DNA of 29,342 nucleotides, taken from Didymodactylos carnosus. Lineage: Eukaryota > Rotifera > Eurotatoria > Philodinida > Philodinidae. The translations under genes and the position numbers were made by a program. The DNA is taken from positions 1 to 29,342 of the forward strand of contig CAJNOQ010001689.1 of assembly GCA_905250885.1 (NCBI GenBank). The letters run 5' to 3'. Positions 11,956-24,600 of this stretch are shown one piece after another (positions within the stretch are counted from its first letter, which is position 1; every line of letters begins with the position of its first letter). Below the pieces are notes generated by a model. That model did not search any database. It was not told where the DNA came from and saw only the letters and a program-made list of their open reading frames with translations.

Positions 11956-11966
11956 ATATTACTTTA
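11956..11966 (+). promoter_or_regulatory. Splice-acceptor-like site before the Piezo start codon
   Basis: A T-rich tract ending in TTACTTTAG lies about 14 nt before the first in-frame ATG of Piezo. It is a credible 3' splice site, so the mRNA leader is probably joined here either from an upstream non-coding exon or by trans-splicing. An equivalent site precedes RpS19. Confidence 0.4.
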
Positions 11967-11980
11967 GACGTTTGCATAAA

Positions 11981-13292
11981 ATGGGTCTTTCAGTATTAAC
12001 TGGCTTATTCTATTCTTTATTACCATTAGTATTACTCATCGGTACGTTATTCTACAAACGTTTTGTAGGTATTGTTTTATGTTTATTTTATTTATATTTA
12101 GGTACTATATTTCGATTTAGTATCATATCTATCATATACGGTTTTCTTCTACTCGCTTTACCATGGTTAGGACCGTTAACAGAATCATCAATAAGAGGTA
12201 GTATATAAAATATGTATCTTTGATTTTATGTCAATTACATGATTTTACCTTTCTCATCTCTTTTTTTGTTTCTAGTTCGTTATCGTTTATTTATATTTAT
12301 TATTTTATTAGTTAGTTCATTAATATTAATTGCTCAAATAATATTCCAGTCAGTATTATTAGCGAAAAAACCTTATGGACATATATTAATAGATTGTAAG
12401 TTAATAAAAAAATTAAATTTATCTTCAAATAATTATTGAACATTTTAGGCTCAGAGACAGTAAAAGTTCTACGTTTATTCGGCTTAGAACGGTAAGTTTC
12501 AATATAAGAGTGTCATCAATTTAATTGAGTTGAATGTTGTTGTTAGATGGAAATGTATGTTAATTTAAGTTTGTTTTTTATTTAGTTTGGATAATTCAGA
12601 TGCCATTCGTATTCTAAGACTTATATTTCCTGATATAATCATATTTACTGTTTCAATCATTTGTTTGTATACTATTCGTCGTATATTAATATCTGCTCAA
12701 AATAATCAACCACCAACGACTGAAGCATCAACTCCCACACGTAATTCACATACGATTACATCTTCAAAACAAAGATTACAAACAAAATGGCCACGTTTAT
12801 TATCAATTTTAAAATATATACGTTTACTCATACAATTCATCCTTGTTGGATTTGCCGCTATTATTTATCCGTCAATACTTAATTCAGTTTATTTTCTATT
12901 TTTTCTTACTATTGCTACATTATGGGCTTGCTCAATTAAATTCGGAAAAAAATATATGATATTTAGAAGTTTATTGTTATTATATGCTGGCGTGCATTTA
13001 TTTCTCTATTATCTTTATCAATTTGGTTTTTTTCAAGAAATTTTCCCACAAAACACAGTATGGACAAAGTAGGTAGTAATTATTTTTTATTTTATCGAAA
13101 AACAAGAAAAATATGGACTATTCTTCATGTTGTAGTATAACGGGTTTTACAGCATTAGTTACGAGTAATTGCTCAACGAATGAACCTCATTTACAACATC
13201 ATTTACCATGGTCCGATTATACTAATCCAGCTGCTGTACTCTTACTCTACTTTTATTTCGCATTTGAAACGTCACGTACAATTTTTAGACGG
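11981..13292 (+). other. Piezo: Piezo exons 1-5: N-terminal transmembrane blade
   Basis: Exons 11981-12197, 12276-12395, 12449-12491, 12586-13068 and 13136-13292; phases close at residue 340. Exon 1 encodes MGLSVLTGLFYSLLPLVLLI and a second hydrophobic segment ending LALPWLGPLTESS, matching the animal Piezo N-terminus. Exon 4 carries NSDAIRILRLIFPDIIIF and, after a polar TEASTPT linker, several more membrane segments. Exon 5 encodes a luminal NCS motif and LPWSDYTNPAAVLLLYFYF, equivalent to the vertebrate TGLDWPVYASPGVLLLL region. Introns are 53-94 bp. Confidence 0.93.
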
Positions 13293-15647
13293 GTAAGAAT
13301 TATTAATAAACAGTCGAGATAAAATTATAAGAGTGAAAGACGTTGATCGATAATTTAAAAGTTAGATTTTTGAATTCCATCTTTTAAATACTCCATTTTT
13401 GAAATAAAAAAGTCTGTTAAAAGAACAGCTGCGATTTGCTATTTATAGGTCATGACTACTCATATCGAGCTTTACTCTGAACAAGAAGAAGAAGTAAGAT
13501 ATTGTTAATAGTGCCGTATTATCTTTAATCGTTGTACTAATCAATCACTTGAAAGAAAACTGTATTTGTAACCATTCTTTAGTAACATTGCGAGCGCATA
13601 ACTTTCAGAAGGACATAACTATGTAGTTTGTGAGTACTTTTTTGTGACTATTATTTACATTGGACTCATTTCTTTTAGCATCGTTCGAGCAATGATAGTG
13701 TACGAGCTGTTGAACAACAAGTAAATATTTCAATTTGCTTTTATTTTATTGCTTGTTTGCTGTGACTTTTTTTTTATCTGTGTACTACTACATCACTTCC
13801 TCTCATTTCTGTTTTGTTTGTAGCTCACCATTTTTGTTAAATTTATACATTGCAGACAAATACTATCACTAGTATTTCTGTTATTAATTCTCTAAACGAG
13901 AATAAAAATGATTATCATAATCATTCAAGTAACAGAGAACAGTTAAATCGAATGAATTATTATCAGGAACTTGAGTATTCTGCTTATCATTGTTCATACG
14001 AGAGAAGAGAAATCATCGTCATCATCCATTGCTAGTACTTCATTTGATGATTATAAGTAGGTTCGATATTCGACAAGAGCATGTCTTCTTCTTTCTTTAG
14101 CTTTTCTTCTTGATTAGAATTAATTTTTGTTTGTTTTGATAAAACAATGCTGTGCAAGTTCTTAGCTTAATACTTGAATATTTGAACACTAGATCACCTT
14201 GCTTTCAATTATTTTAACGTTAGATTTCATCTGATTGTTTCTCAAAAGCCAAAATATGATGCCTTTTTTTTTCGTGTTTTCAGCGTTTAGTCCCCGGTGA
14301 TTATCCTTCTTCATCGCCTGACATACAAGAAAGAAGAGTTCCGACAACAGCAACAACAACAACAATGGCAGGAGAAATTGTAGATGGTGGTCATTCTGAT
14401 GAACTACCGCCTTCACGAGGACCACAACGCTATCGTCTATCTCATACGTGGACCATCGAGCGTACTGATGATCAAACATGGCAAGGAAAAATTGTCCACC
14501 TTATTATATCTGCTTTACGTGTACTCCAAAAACAAAGTTATCTATTATCATTAATAGCCATGCTGGTAAGAAACAAAAGAATTCTTGAAGAGTATTTAAA
14601 ATTGTGATACAAGTCACATCTTTTAGTAGAACATTCTAGAAAAATCATATCGATTTATGATTATAATTATGTCGTTCTTTCTTTTATACTTAGGCATGGA
14701 GTATAACCTACCATAGTTTGTTAACATTAGTATTTTTATTATGGGCATGTTTCATTTGGATGTTGCCTCGATCACGTCTATGGTGTTTACGATTGTCACC
14801 ATTTTTTACGTTCTACGGTACCGCATTATTGATTTTACAATATTTATGTGGTTTCAAAATAAGTTTTCAACAATTACATTTTGGTCGTAATGAATCGTCT
14901 ATACAACAAATTGGCATTATAATTAGTGATTTTCAATCAACATTCACTGACTTACTTGCCAAAGTAGGAACATTTATTTGTTGTTTTCGTAAATGTACAG
15001 CCATTTAGTTTATTGTTTAACTTCTCTGTAAACTTGTTGGTGTTGTTTTAGACGTTTTATTTGATGTTTTTTTGGTTAACATTACGACAATTCGTTTCAG
15101 TAATTAGAAATCCAAAAACTACAGAAGAGCAACAAACAGGTAATATATTTCATATGAATTTTTCATCTCAAACAGTTACATAAAACAAAATATCTCATAT
15201 TTCTACTGAAAACAAACCCCAATACTAAACAAATATGCATTCATGAACACTATCGATAGTATTTCTTTTTGACAGTCTTAACTTGTGCTTTAGTAGTTGA
15301 ATATCGCATAACAAGCAGTAGGATACTACAGCACTCCAAATAGTCTTGTGAATTTAGTATTCAGAATGTATATCTAAGTTTCCCACTAAATTAAGCTTGC
15401 TCTGATTAAGATCTAATCGTGAATAAACAATTAGCTAAAAGCCTATTAGATCGTTTCTATCGTGTATTCTAGTAGTTGAATTGAACAGAATAAACGGTAA
15501 CAACAGTGTTTTTGTTTTGCTCTTTGTCAACATGTGCAGAGTTTCCGACAGACGACAAAAAAAAGTATACTTTTTCATCAGTCGTTTTTCTTTCTGAAAG
15601 TGTATGGTTGCAAAATATCACACGAATACTCGGACACTCTGTAAACG

Positions 15648-15678
<31 letters not shown>

Positions 15679-18600
15679 TTGAGCTGGGAAACACTGCTGA
15701 TGATTACATTGAATCAATCTCATTTCTCTGAGTGTAGTTTTATCTGATGTTGTGTGAGTGTTAATGTGTAGTACACAGTTTTTATACTTTAAATTATTGA
15801 TATAATTTTATCTTTCAAAAATCTGAGTCATTTTACTCAACTGTGATGAAGAATCATTGTTGCTTAAACTAATCGTAAAGATTAGATTATTTTTTGTTTC
15901 TACTAACTGTTTCTTTTTACGTTCAGAACGAGGTCGTTTATCAAGTGATTCAAGTACACGTTCTTATTCTCGACGATTAGGTAAACTAATTAGACACATC
16001 TTTCTTTTCTTTTCCTTGCACCTTTGTGTTTTGCTTTAGGTCATTGGATTGTTGATTTACTGACAAAATATTGGATATTTCTTTCGTGTGGTATGCTGTT
16101 GTTGATGAGTCTCCAACAAACGGTTGTGGGTTATAGAATTGTTTATATGATGTTCTATCTATTTTTCGCATTATCCTTTCAAGTAAACAACATACCGTCT
16201 GAGTAATGTATAAAAAAAGTATTATTCTTTTTTTGTTTTTAGATTTCCTTTGCATTTTGGCGACGTACAATAGCTATCTTTCATCTTGTCGTTATTATAT
16301 ATTCAATGTTAGTTTTAATTGTTATTTATATTTATCAGTTTCAAACAGTTTATAATTGGCTACGAATAGATGAAGTGTGGTAAGTAATACAGTAAATATG
16401 TTTTAAAGTGAATTTCACAATTATGTATACTAATAATGATTTCTTTCTATACAATGATAATAACTTATCCTTCTATAGTTCAGTAATCTACAGGCTTCGT
16501 AAACGTCCTACTTTTCCTACTTTTTTAATTTTCTGTGTTTTTAGTAAATTCACAGTCAAAAAGACATTTTTCTCCTATTTTTCACTAATGAACCTTTTTA
16601 GTTTTGCGTTTAAAAACTTCACATGACTCAATACTAGCTACTCATGTTGTTATAAATTCTTTTCTCTTAACCTTCTAAAAATGATATATAAATCTACTCA
16701 GGGTACCTTTCACGAGCTTGTCTAACTTTGTTTTTAAAAAGATCTATTTTAAATAGTTAGGAGAAAAAAATTTATAGCAAGTTTTGACATAAGTACCTAA
16801 CGTTGACTCATGTGCAGTTTTCAAACGTAAAACTAAAAATGATTCACTTGTGAAAAGTAGGAAAAAAATGTCTTTTCCTATACATAATACCCATTTTCCG
16901 ACCATTTTCACAAAATGAATAACTTTTTCTCCACTAATATGAGCTGATGAAGATAAACAAGCATGCCACCAGATGTAACTTTCAATGCTCTATTCAACCA
17001 TATGTGAATTATTGCATTTGATCAACGGATCAAAACCGAGGAGACAACCAAGAAGAGACGGGTCTTATATACAGTGTGTGTCGTAAAGTGCGTGTAAAAT
17101 CATAAAAAAACATCACACAGGACTCGCCGACATCTCATTTTGTAGAAAAATGTTGCTTTACATCTGTAATGACTCAAAAATAGTTTGTATGTCCAGATCT
17201 TTGAGATTTGTGTCAAAATTTAGAAAAGTAAGAAAACAATGAAACCTATACATGTCTCCAATATTTGATTTATAATACATCATCCTAGTGTTTTAAAATG
17301 TTCTATTACATATAAATCGATACAGAATTGCCTGCTCTAAAAAATAAAGTAAGATTTATTTTGGGGTTGCCATATACATGATTTATATTTAAAAAGTATT
17401 GAGAAAAATGCAAATTTACAAATATGGAATATCTTAGTCTTCTTCTTATTTAGTCCTAGATAGTTAAACATATTATTATGTCTAAATATATGATCTTATA
17501 GAGTAAACATTTCTCTTTCAAATGAGCCATGAACGAATCATGGGAGTTTAATAGTTTTTCAGAAAATCGGAAAATACGAAAATTTGTAAAAATTCACGTG
17601 TTTTTCTTCGAATGAGACAAATAAAAAATAATAAAATAAAATTTTCCCCCGGACAGCATGGTTGGTGCTGTGGCGGGACTTCTCTTAAAAACTAAAAGCT
17701 ACTTTACCTACTTTTTGATATAAATCCTACCATAACGGACTTCAAAATCCTACTTCTACTCCTACTTTTTTATTTTTGCAATTACGAAGCTTGAATCTAT
17801 CAAACTTCATATTATATCTTTTTTATTTTTCAGGTTATCGTCATTAGGCTTAGAAGATTTAAGCACAGATAGGACAGATGCATTTGCTAGTAAATTATTG
17901 ACACCAACTACATTTCTTGTGGTGAATATTCTACAACTATATTATTTTCATTCGGGTTGGATGGATATGATAAAGATAAAAAGGTACCATTTATAATCTA
18001 TTCTTTACTTACATCAAGCAATTATTTCTACTGATAGATTATTTCATCTTTATATATTTAATTTTAGTGACAAAAATATTCAAGGACTACCAACCGCTAC
18101 ATTACAAGAAATTCATAAATACGCTAGAGGTAAGAAAGTCGATAATTTTTTCTATTTTTTCTATCGACAGTTATAAATATTTGTTTTTTTTAAAGAAAAT
18201 GTTCGAAATACGGACTATCGACGCACGGAATCAATATTGAAAACAAAACCGACAAACTGGCATGAAAGTTTATACAAATTATATTTTTATCTAAATCGAT
18301 ATTATAAAAGGTTAACGTATTATGCATGGAGATTTGCTGAAATACATATATACAAATTTGTTTTATTTATCATGATTCTCGTTGCTACATTAAATGTATG
18401 TTTCTAGTAGAAAATATTTCAGTTGAATAATATCGTATCTATTATTTTTTGCTATCGTAGGTATCAGCATTTAACATTGTTTTGGTCATACTGGCAACGA
18501 TTGGCTTAGTTCTGTTTCGTATACGAGCATTAATCAATTTACTAACAATGATTGCTACTGGTCTATATATTATTATCGCAATGATATATCAATTAGCAAT

Positions 18601-21600
18601 TGTAAAAAGAGAAATTACTGAAAAAAAAGTTTTCATTAACAATTGTACAGTGGTATGTTTTAACATACATTTTATTGCCATGATTTACTACGGACTTATA
18701 GATTCAAAAATTATCTCTATGTTTTCTTCTCTTTTAATCATTTTTGAACATAACTGACAATGGATATATGCTTAATGATACAGCAAAATGGTTTGGATTG
18801 GAAGTAGTACCACGCATTGATCAATACATTGGAGTAAGTTCATATAAATTTTATTCAATTAACTCTTCATTCTCTCTTCTATCAATGTAATATGCTATCT
18901 GAAGATTTTATTTGTTAGATGGTCGTTGATCTATTGATTTTTCATTATTTTCTTTTATATATTTTAGCTTTATGTATTTTTAACATTAGTGTTAACATTT
19001 GATGGAATATCACGTTACCGTCAACGTCATCGTCGTATGGAACTATCTGAAAAGTTTAACGTACATTTAGTTGAAAACAAATATTCTATTTTATTTGAAC
19101 CATTTTGTATCAAAAACACGGAAAATAGCACATACGAATATGATATTGTTAATTATAAACAAGCCGATGAAGGAATTGTACTATTTTTACAATATCTTAT
19201 AAATTTTTTCTTCTATCGTTTTGGATTAGAGGTAATATTTATCGATTCTTTTTAATTATAAATTTAATGTTGTTGTTTTTTTATTAGATCTGTTATATAA
19301 CAACTGTTATTGTTATTGCTGTGAGATTAGATGTCGTGGCTATTTTTTATGCGATATGGCTTGGTTTATTTCTAATGTCAAGACGTCGAGCTCTAGTGAA
19401 AATATGGCCAATCTATTTATTATTTTTACTCATTGTTTTTCCAGCACAGTACTTGTTTGTCGTTGGTGCACCACCTTTTCTTTGCTTACGTAAGTATAAA
19501 TACTGATATTACTACACTTTCTATATTGCTCGTCATGTTAAAATGTTACTCTTCTAGGATACTGGTGGTCACATGTATCATTTAATGGTTGGCCAGAATT
19601 AAAACGTTGGCTCTATTTACCCGATTATGAGCATCCACCAAGTGCTCGATTACTAATTGGTAAAATAAAAAATTATACATACATCAAATATTTTAAGCAT
19701 TTTAATATTGTTCTTTTATGTTATAGCTGATTTTTTTCAATTATTTTTTGCTTGTCAACAATGGCGTGTATTTGATTATGAAAATAATGAAAAAGATAAT
19801 GCGATCATCGATGCTGGTGGTTCAAACAGTGAGATTATATATAATAAAGATTTATACATGAATAATCCTACATGGGACTATGTCGTAAAAAAACGGTAAG
19901 CTATCTTTGAAACAGACAATAAGAAATTATTCTTTGATCAATTTAAATTTTATTTATTTTATTTCTGTAAATGAGTTTATATATTCGTCCTGAAGCGAGG
20001 AAATACTCTTGATGTAGAAAGTTTATGTACAAATGAGAAACAACAACGAATACTAGTAAAAAAACATAAATCGGTACAGAGGTCAGAGTTATCTGACAAA
20101 TAGAAGATATAAACAGAAAAGACGAAGGAGACTGTATGCATGTAACAATGTGTTCTAATCTAGTAGAAAAATATTTAGTTATGGTAATGTATGAGAGAAA
20201 ACGACAGTTGATTATTGTGTCATATAATTTTTAATCATTTGAATAATTGATGTTGACCGGGATTTTACTTGTATATCACTGTATCATTGTCAATAGACAT
20301 CTTCGATATAGACCAGGAAGTGAAGTAGATCTAAACACTTCGTTGAGACACTCTACAGTTAGTTTTATAAAGTTTTGACATTTGTCATCTACTATAGTGA
20401 CTATTGATCGACCTGAGAAATAATTATTTGAAAAAGTTTCTTCTAACCCTCTTTTTGTCAAGTATCTGAAGAAAACGCTTTGTGCAAAACCATTTATAGA
20501 GTGTTGAAGGGGAGTAAGGATGAATTTATTCTTGATATATTCTAGACACTGGCTTGATCAATTCAAATATATTGGATTCATGTACGGATGTTGGATAGTG
20601 TTAGCTATTGCTTATTTTGCTGGAACAACACGCATTAGCCTATTAGGTTTAGGTTATTTAATCGCTTGTGTCTATTTTCTTTGGTATGGACAAGAATTTT
20701 TCACAAAACCAATTCTTAGGTTACTAAAAATGTAAGTACTTCTTCAAAAGTTTTATGGTTTTTTATCTCTAATATAGTGTTAGACAAATCGACTGAAAAA
20801 GTTATCTTTTTCATATCTCTTTTAATAATAAATAAATAAAAGAAAAAATGTTTGTTTAATTTTTAGGTGGAATTATTTAATTTATTATTGTTTTGGTGTT
20901 ATTTTTATTAAAGCTTGTCTGCAGGTACTGTATATTTTTTGTTTGATTGTAAAAGTTTGAGAGCGAATAGTAGTTATCCAATTAGTTTGTCATTTTATCC
21001 ATAAAGTCATGTGAAACAAAAACACAAAAGACAATACTAATTTCCTTTCAGGTTGTAGGATGTCTCGGTTTTGTTAGTACAAAATGTTGGATTATACAAT
21101 TATTTGCCATAATATGCTTGAAACCAGGCATACAGTTATTCAAAGATTATTCTAATTTAGGTTTATATTTTTTTTATTTTTTTTTTCTAATTTCTTTACC
21201 ATCATCTTAGCTGTTAAAATCTTCTTTTTGTTCAAGTATTTTTTGTTAGTATATACCCTTCCAACAATCCTTACATTCAAGTGCTTCATCACTGAATCAT
21301 TAGATAGTTTTTCAATGAACTTTGCTTTCTTTTTTGTGATTGTCGTCAAATGGCATGCAGGTTTTTTTAGCATAATTGGAATGGCTTGTTCCCCTATCGA
21401 TTGCACGACAATCTTTTGAAATTTGAGAAAATCATATTTTTACTTTTAACATTTACTTAGATTAGAACTAATAATTTTACCATTACGATATCTAATCTCT
21501 TTTATCAGATAGATTCTTGACGACAGAACATACTACTTCATTAATGATTATTATATATAAAACTATGAGTAAAAAAAATGAATATTAAAATGTATTATCG

Positions 21601-24600
21601 TATAACTGCAAAACAAACTGTAGAAACTATTAGTTCCGTTATTTGTTCTTGAGTTCGTTGTACTTCAAACTATTGGTATCATTAAATGAAAATTTTCTTG
21701 CATGGGTTATACATAAATGTGTTGTCGTTGTTTTATTTCCGTAATTGCAGATGCTTGCTCCTATTAAAATTATTTATCCTTTATTTAAACCATAGATTTT
21801 TTGTATTATTTATTTTCTTTCTCTCTAGGTGATCGTTTGTACATTTTTATACAAAGCAATTGCTTGTGGCTCTGCTTTTTTTTGTGCATTTATGGACTTA
21901 TTTGTTTCTTGTTTAAAACGAGAATATATACCACAAAAGGAAAATTGTAGTTCTATTATGGGTGAGGAAAAGCGATCTGTATGTGTGTGGGCTTTTGTAT
22001 GCTTAGTAGCTTCATTGCTTCTTTTTTTAATATTATTTCAAATTTTTATTTAAAAATAAAAATATTATCTCTCTCATCATCTTTTTCAGACATTAATCGG
22101 CCGTGTGGTGACAGTACTGGTGACGCAAGTTTATTCATGTTCGTAATTTTAACTGAACAAAAAAAAGAACGTAACATAATTTTAAATTGTTTGGTTTTTG
22201 TTGTTTAGGGATGGATTTTGTTTAATATTTCTTCTATTACAAAAACGAATATTCAGCAGCTATTATTGGGAACATATTGTGGTAGAATTCCGTTCACAAG
22301 CAAAATTTGCTAGTCAGTAAGTAAAATACTTAGAAAATGACAATTTTAAATAATGTACGGATGGTTATTATTGAACTTGTTTAAAATTGTTATTATTTTT
22401 CATTTTTTTTTGTTTGTCTTTCTAGAGGAGCTGTTTTACTTAATAAGATAAATCAAAATCGATTAGATGAAGATGGTAAACGTGAAGATGAAACTGTCTC
22501 AAAAATAAAACGTAGTATCGACCGAATTAAAGCACAACAAAAAAAATTGAATCAAACCGATGGACAAATGGATGAATTAACAGATCATTTTGAAGGTAAA
22601 AATTTACATTCTCACCTCAACTCTCTATGAAAATCAAATATGATGGTTCATTCAAAGCGATTCGTTCGGGCGATTATTACATGTTTGACTATGACGGAGA
22701 TGATATTTCCGATGTTGAAAGTAAAGATGAAGCTACAGTTGCTCAAGAACAAGTGAGTGTTTCAATTAGACAAATACACTATTTTTACGATATTATCAGA
22801 CATTTACGTTATTTTTCTCCTTGTCTAGATTCTGGAAGTATTGACGTCGAACGATACAAAAGATTCTGATTGTAAATACTATTGCTTATTCGGTAGAACT
22901 AACATAAACTGATAATTATCATTTTTAAGTGCAAAAAATACCCGTAGAAGAGGATTTACAGCGTCGACAACAGATCACGACAACTACATCTGTTCAAGAA
23001 CAACAAGAAGTACCAAAAGGTACAATTTTGTTTTTAAGAAGAAATTAGTCCTGATCGATTTATTCAATCTACTGAATGTCTTTTTTTTTTCTATTTAAGA
23101 ATCTAGTAGTTCTGTAATCAAATCAATATTTGGTAAAATCGCAAGTATCGTAATAATTATCATCGATTATATAATTAAATCATTTAATCATCATTCACGA
23201 GATTATCGTCAAGTATCTAGCCAATTAGTTGAAATGAAATTAAAAGATAAAGTTGTTCAACAGACTAATATTGAGCAAGATGAGCAACAACCACCAATAA
23301 CAACTGTACAACAAGTAATTAATATTCATGTGTTACTATTTTTGTCTAGATACGATTAATATAACAGTTCGTTCTTCAATTCTAGGGTTTGATCATTGAT
23401 TTGGATCCATTGCCTGATGATGATAATAATACGACTATTCGTACAAATATGTATGTACTTATTAAATATTATACAATAGCATCAAGTTCTCATTTATTAT
23501 CTGTTTTAGTCAAGAAAAGGTCTCTACTGCAAGTGACAATGATGTGTTAGCAAATCGTTCTCGTTTTTATCGTTTATCAGATTCTATTTTCTATATGGTA
23601 ATGTCTCGTTCTGAACTGCTATGTTATACTGCAATGGTCATTAATCATTTAACTTCTGGTGCGTTATTATCAATGCCTTTACCACTGTCTATTTTTCTAT
23701 GGGCAATGTTATCGAAACGTCCATCTCGAAATTATTGGATTACGATTTTAACTTATACTGAAGTAATGATTGTTATTAAATATATATTTCAATTTCGATT
23801 TTATCCATGGAATAAACCAGGTGCTGAAGAACACGGACCATTATTTCTTGTGAATATTATTGGTATTGATCGTAAAGGAGGTGCGGCATCCGTTGCTGAT
23901 TTATTTTTATTATTATCATTGTTTTTACATCGATCAATATTGAAAGTACATAAAAATTTTGTTTTTTATATATATATATGTATCTTACTCTTTTTTTTCC
24001 TATAGCAAATGGGTTTATGGAAAGCTAAGCATCGATTACCGGAATTACCGACAACAACAACAGTGACAGCTTTACAAATAATACCCAATAGTTCTGAAGA
24101 TGTTGTTCAAAATGTTGAGCCAGCAATTAAAGATGAACAAACAGTGAAAAAGTAAACAACTGAACTCGTTTCTTCTTGTACTAGTGCAATATGAATATCG
24201 GTTATAAAAAAAAACGTTAATAATCTAACGAAAGTTCATAGAATAAGATCCATGTGTTGCATGTACATAGTTGATCTCATCTTCTCGGTAGATCGAGACT
24301 ATGAACAACTTTTATTTCTTACATCTTTAAACCGTTACTTTTGTATAGCTCTTTATTCATATCGTGTCTTTGTTTGATAAATTGAATAGTAAACGTTAAA
24401 TTTTCTTATTTTAGACAATTCTCTTTGATAGAGTCGATCAAAAAATTTTATCGCCGTTTAAAACGAGATTTATTTGTGAAAGATGTCTATGCACCAATGT
24501 TTTTCTGCGATTTTTTAAATATGCTCGTGGTTATTATTTGGTATAATCAATTTGGAGTAAGTGTAACAGAAAAAAATTATATATATTAGTGGTAGTTTAG

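Larger units (their letters stand above)
6830..11980. other. Long AT-rich intergenic region upstream of Piezo
   Basis: About 5.1 kb without a supported gene. It contains fold-back element FB3 near 8 kb. The stretch 9940-10350 is extremely AT-rich with many TATA and ATTA runs, and 10480-11450 has many poly-A/poly-T tracts. Short frames at 7187-7381, 7890-8162, 8785-8982, 8985-9203 and 11714-11896 have no coding character. Any 5'-UTR exon and the promoter of Piezo should lie here but cannot be pinpointed. Confidence 0.45.
15052..17983 (+). other. Piezo: Piezo exons 11-15: blade repeats
   Basis: Exons 15052-15139, 15927-15980, 16040-16182, 16243-16379 and 17834-17983, all joined by GT-AG borders and consistent phases. 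Exon 11 encodes FWLTLRQFV (vertebrate FWLLLRQFV). Exon 12 is a short Ser/Arg-rich cytoplasmic piece. Exon 13 gives LLTKYWIFLSCGMLLLMSL (vertebrate VYAKYWIYVCAGMFI), exon 14 the helix VIIYSMLVLIVIYIYQFQ, and exon 15 LGLEDL and a membrane helix ending LQLYYFH. Intron 11 holds a TG microsatellite. Intron 14, 1,454 bp, holds fold-back element FB4. Confidence 0.93.

Noticed and set aside
14059..14075. GGTTCGATATTCGAC resembling a tRNA T-arm
   Set aside because: No matching anticodon arm or acceptor stem nearby; lies in a Piezo intron. No tRNA was found in the window.
16408..16626. 72-codon frame in Piezo intron 14
   Set aside because: Runs into the left arm of FB4; F/Y/N-rich and without homologue.
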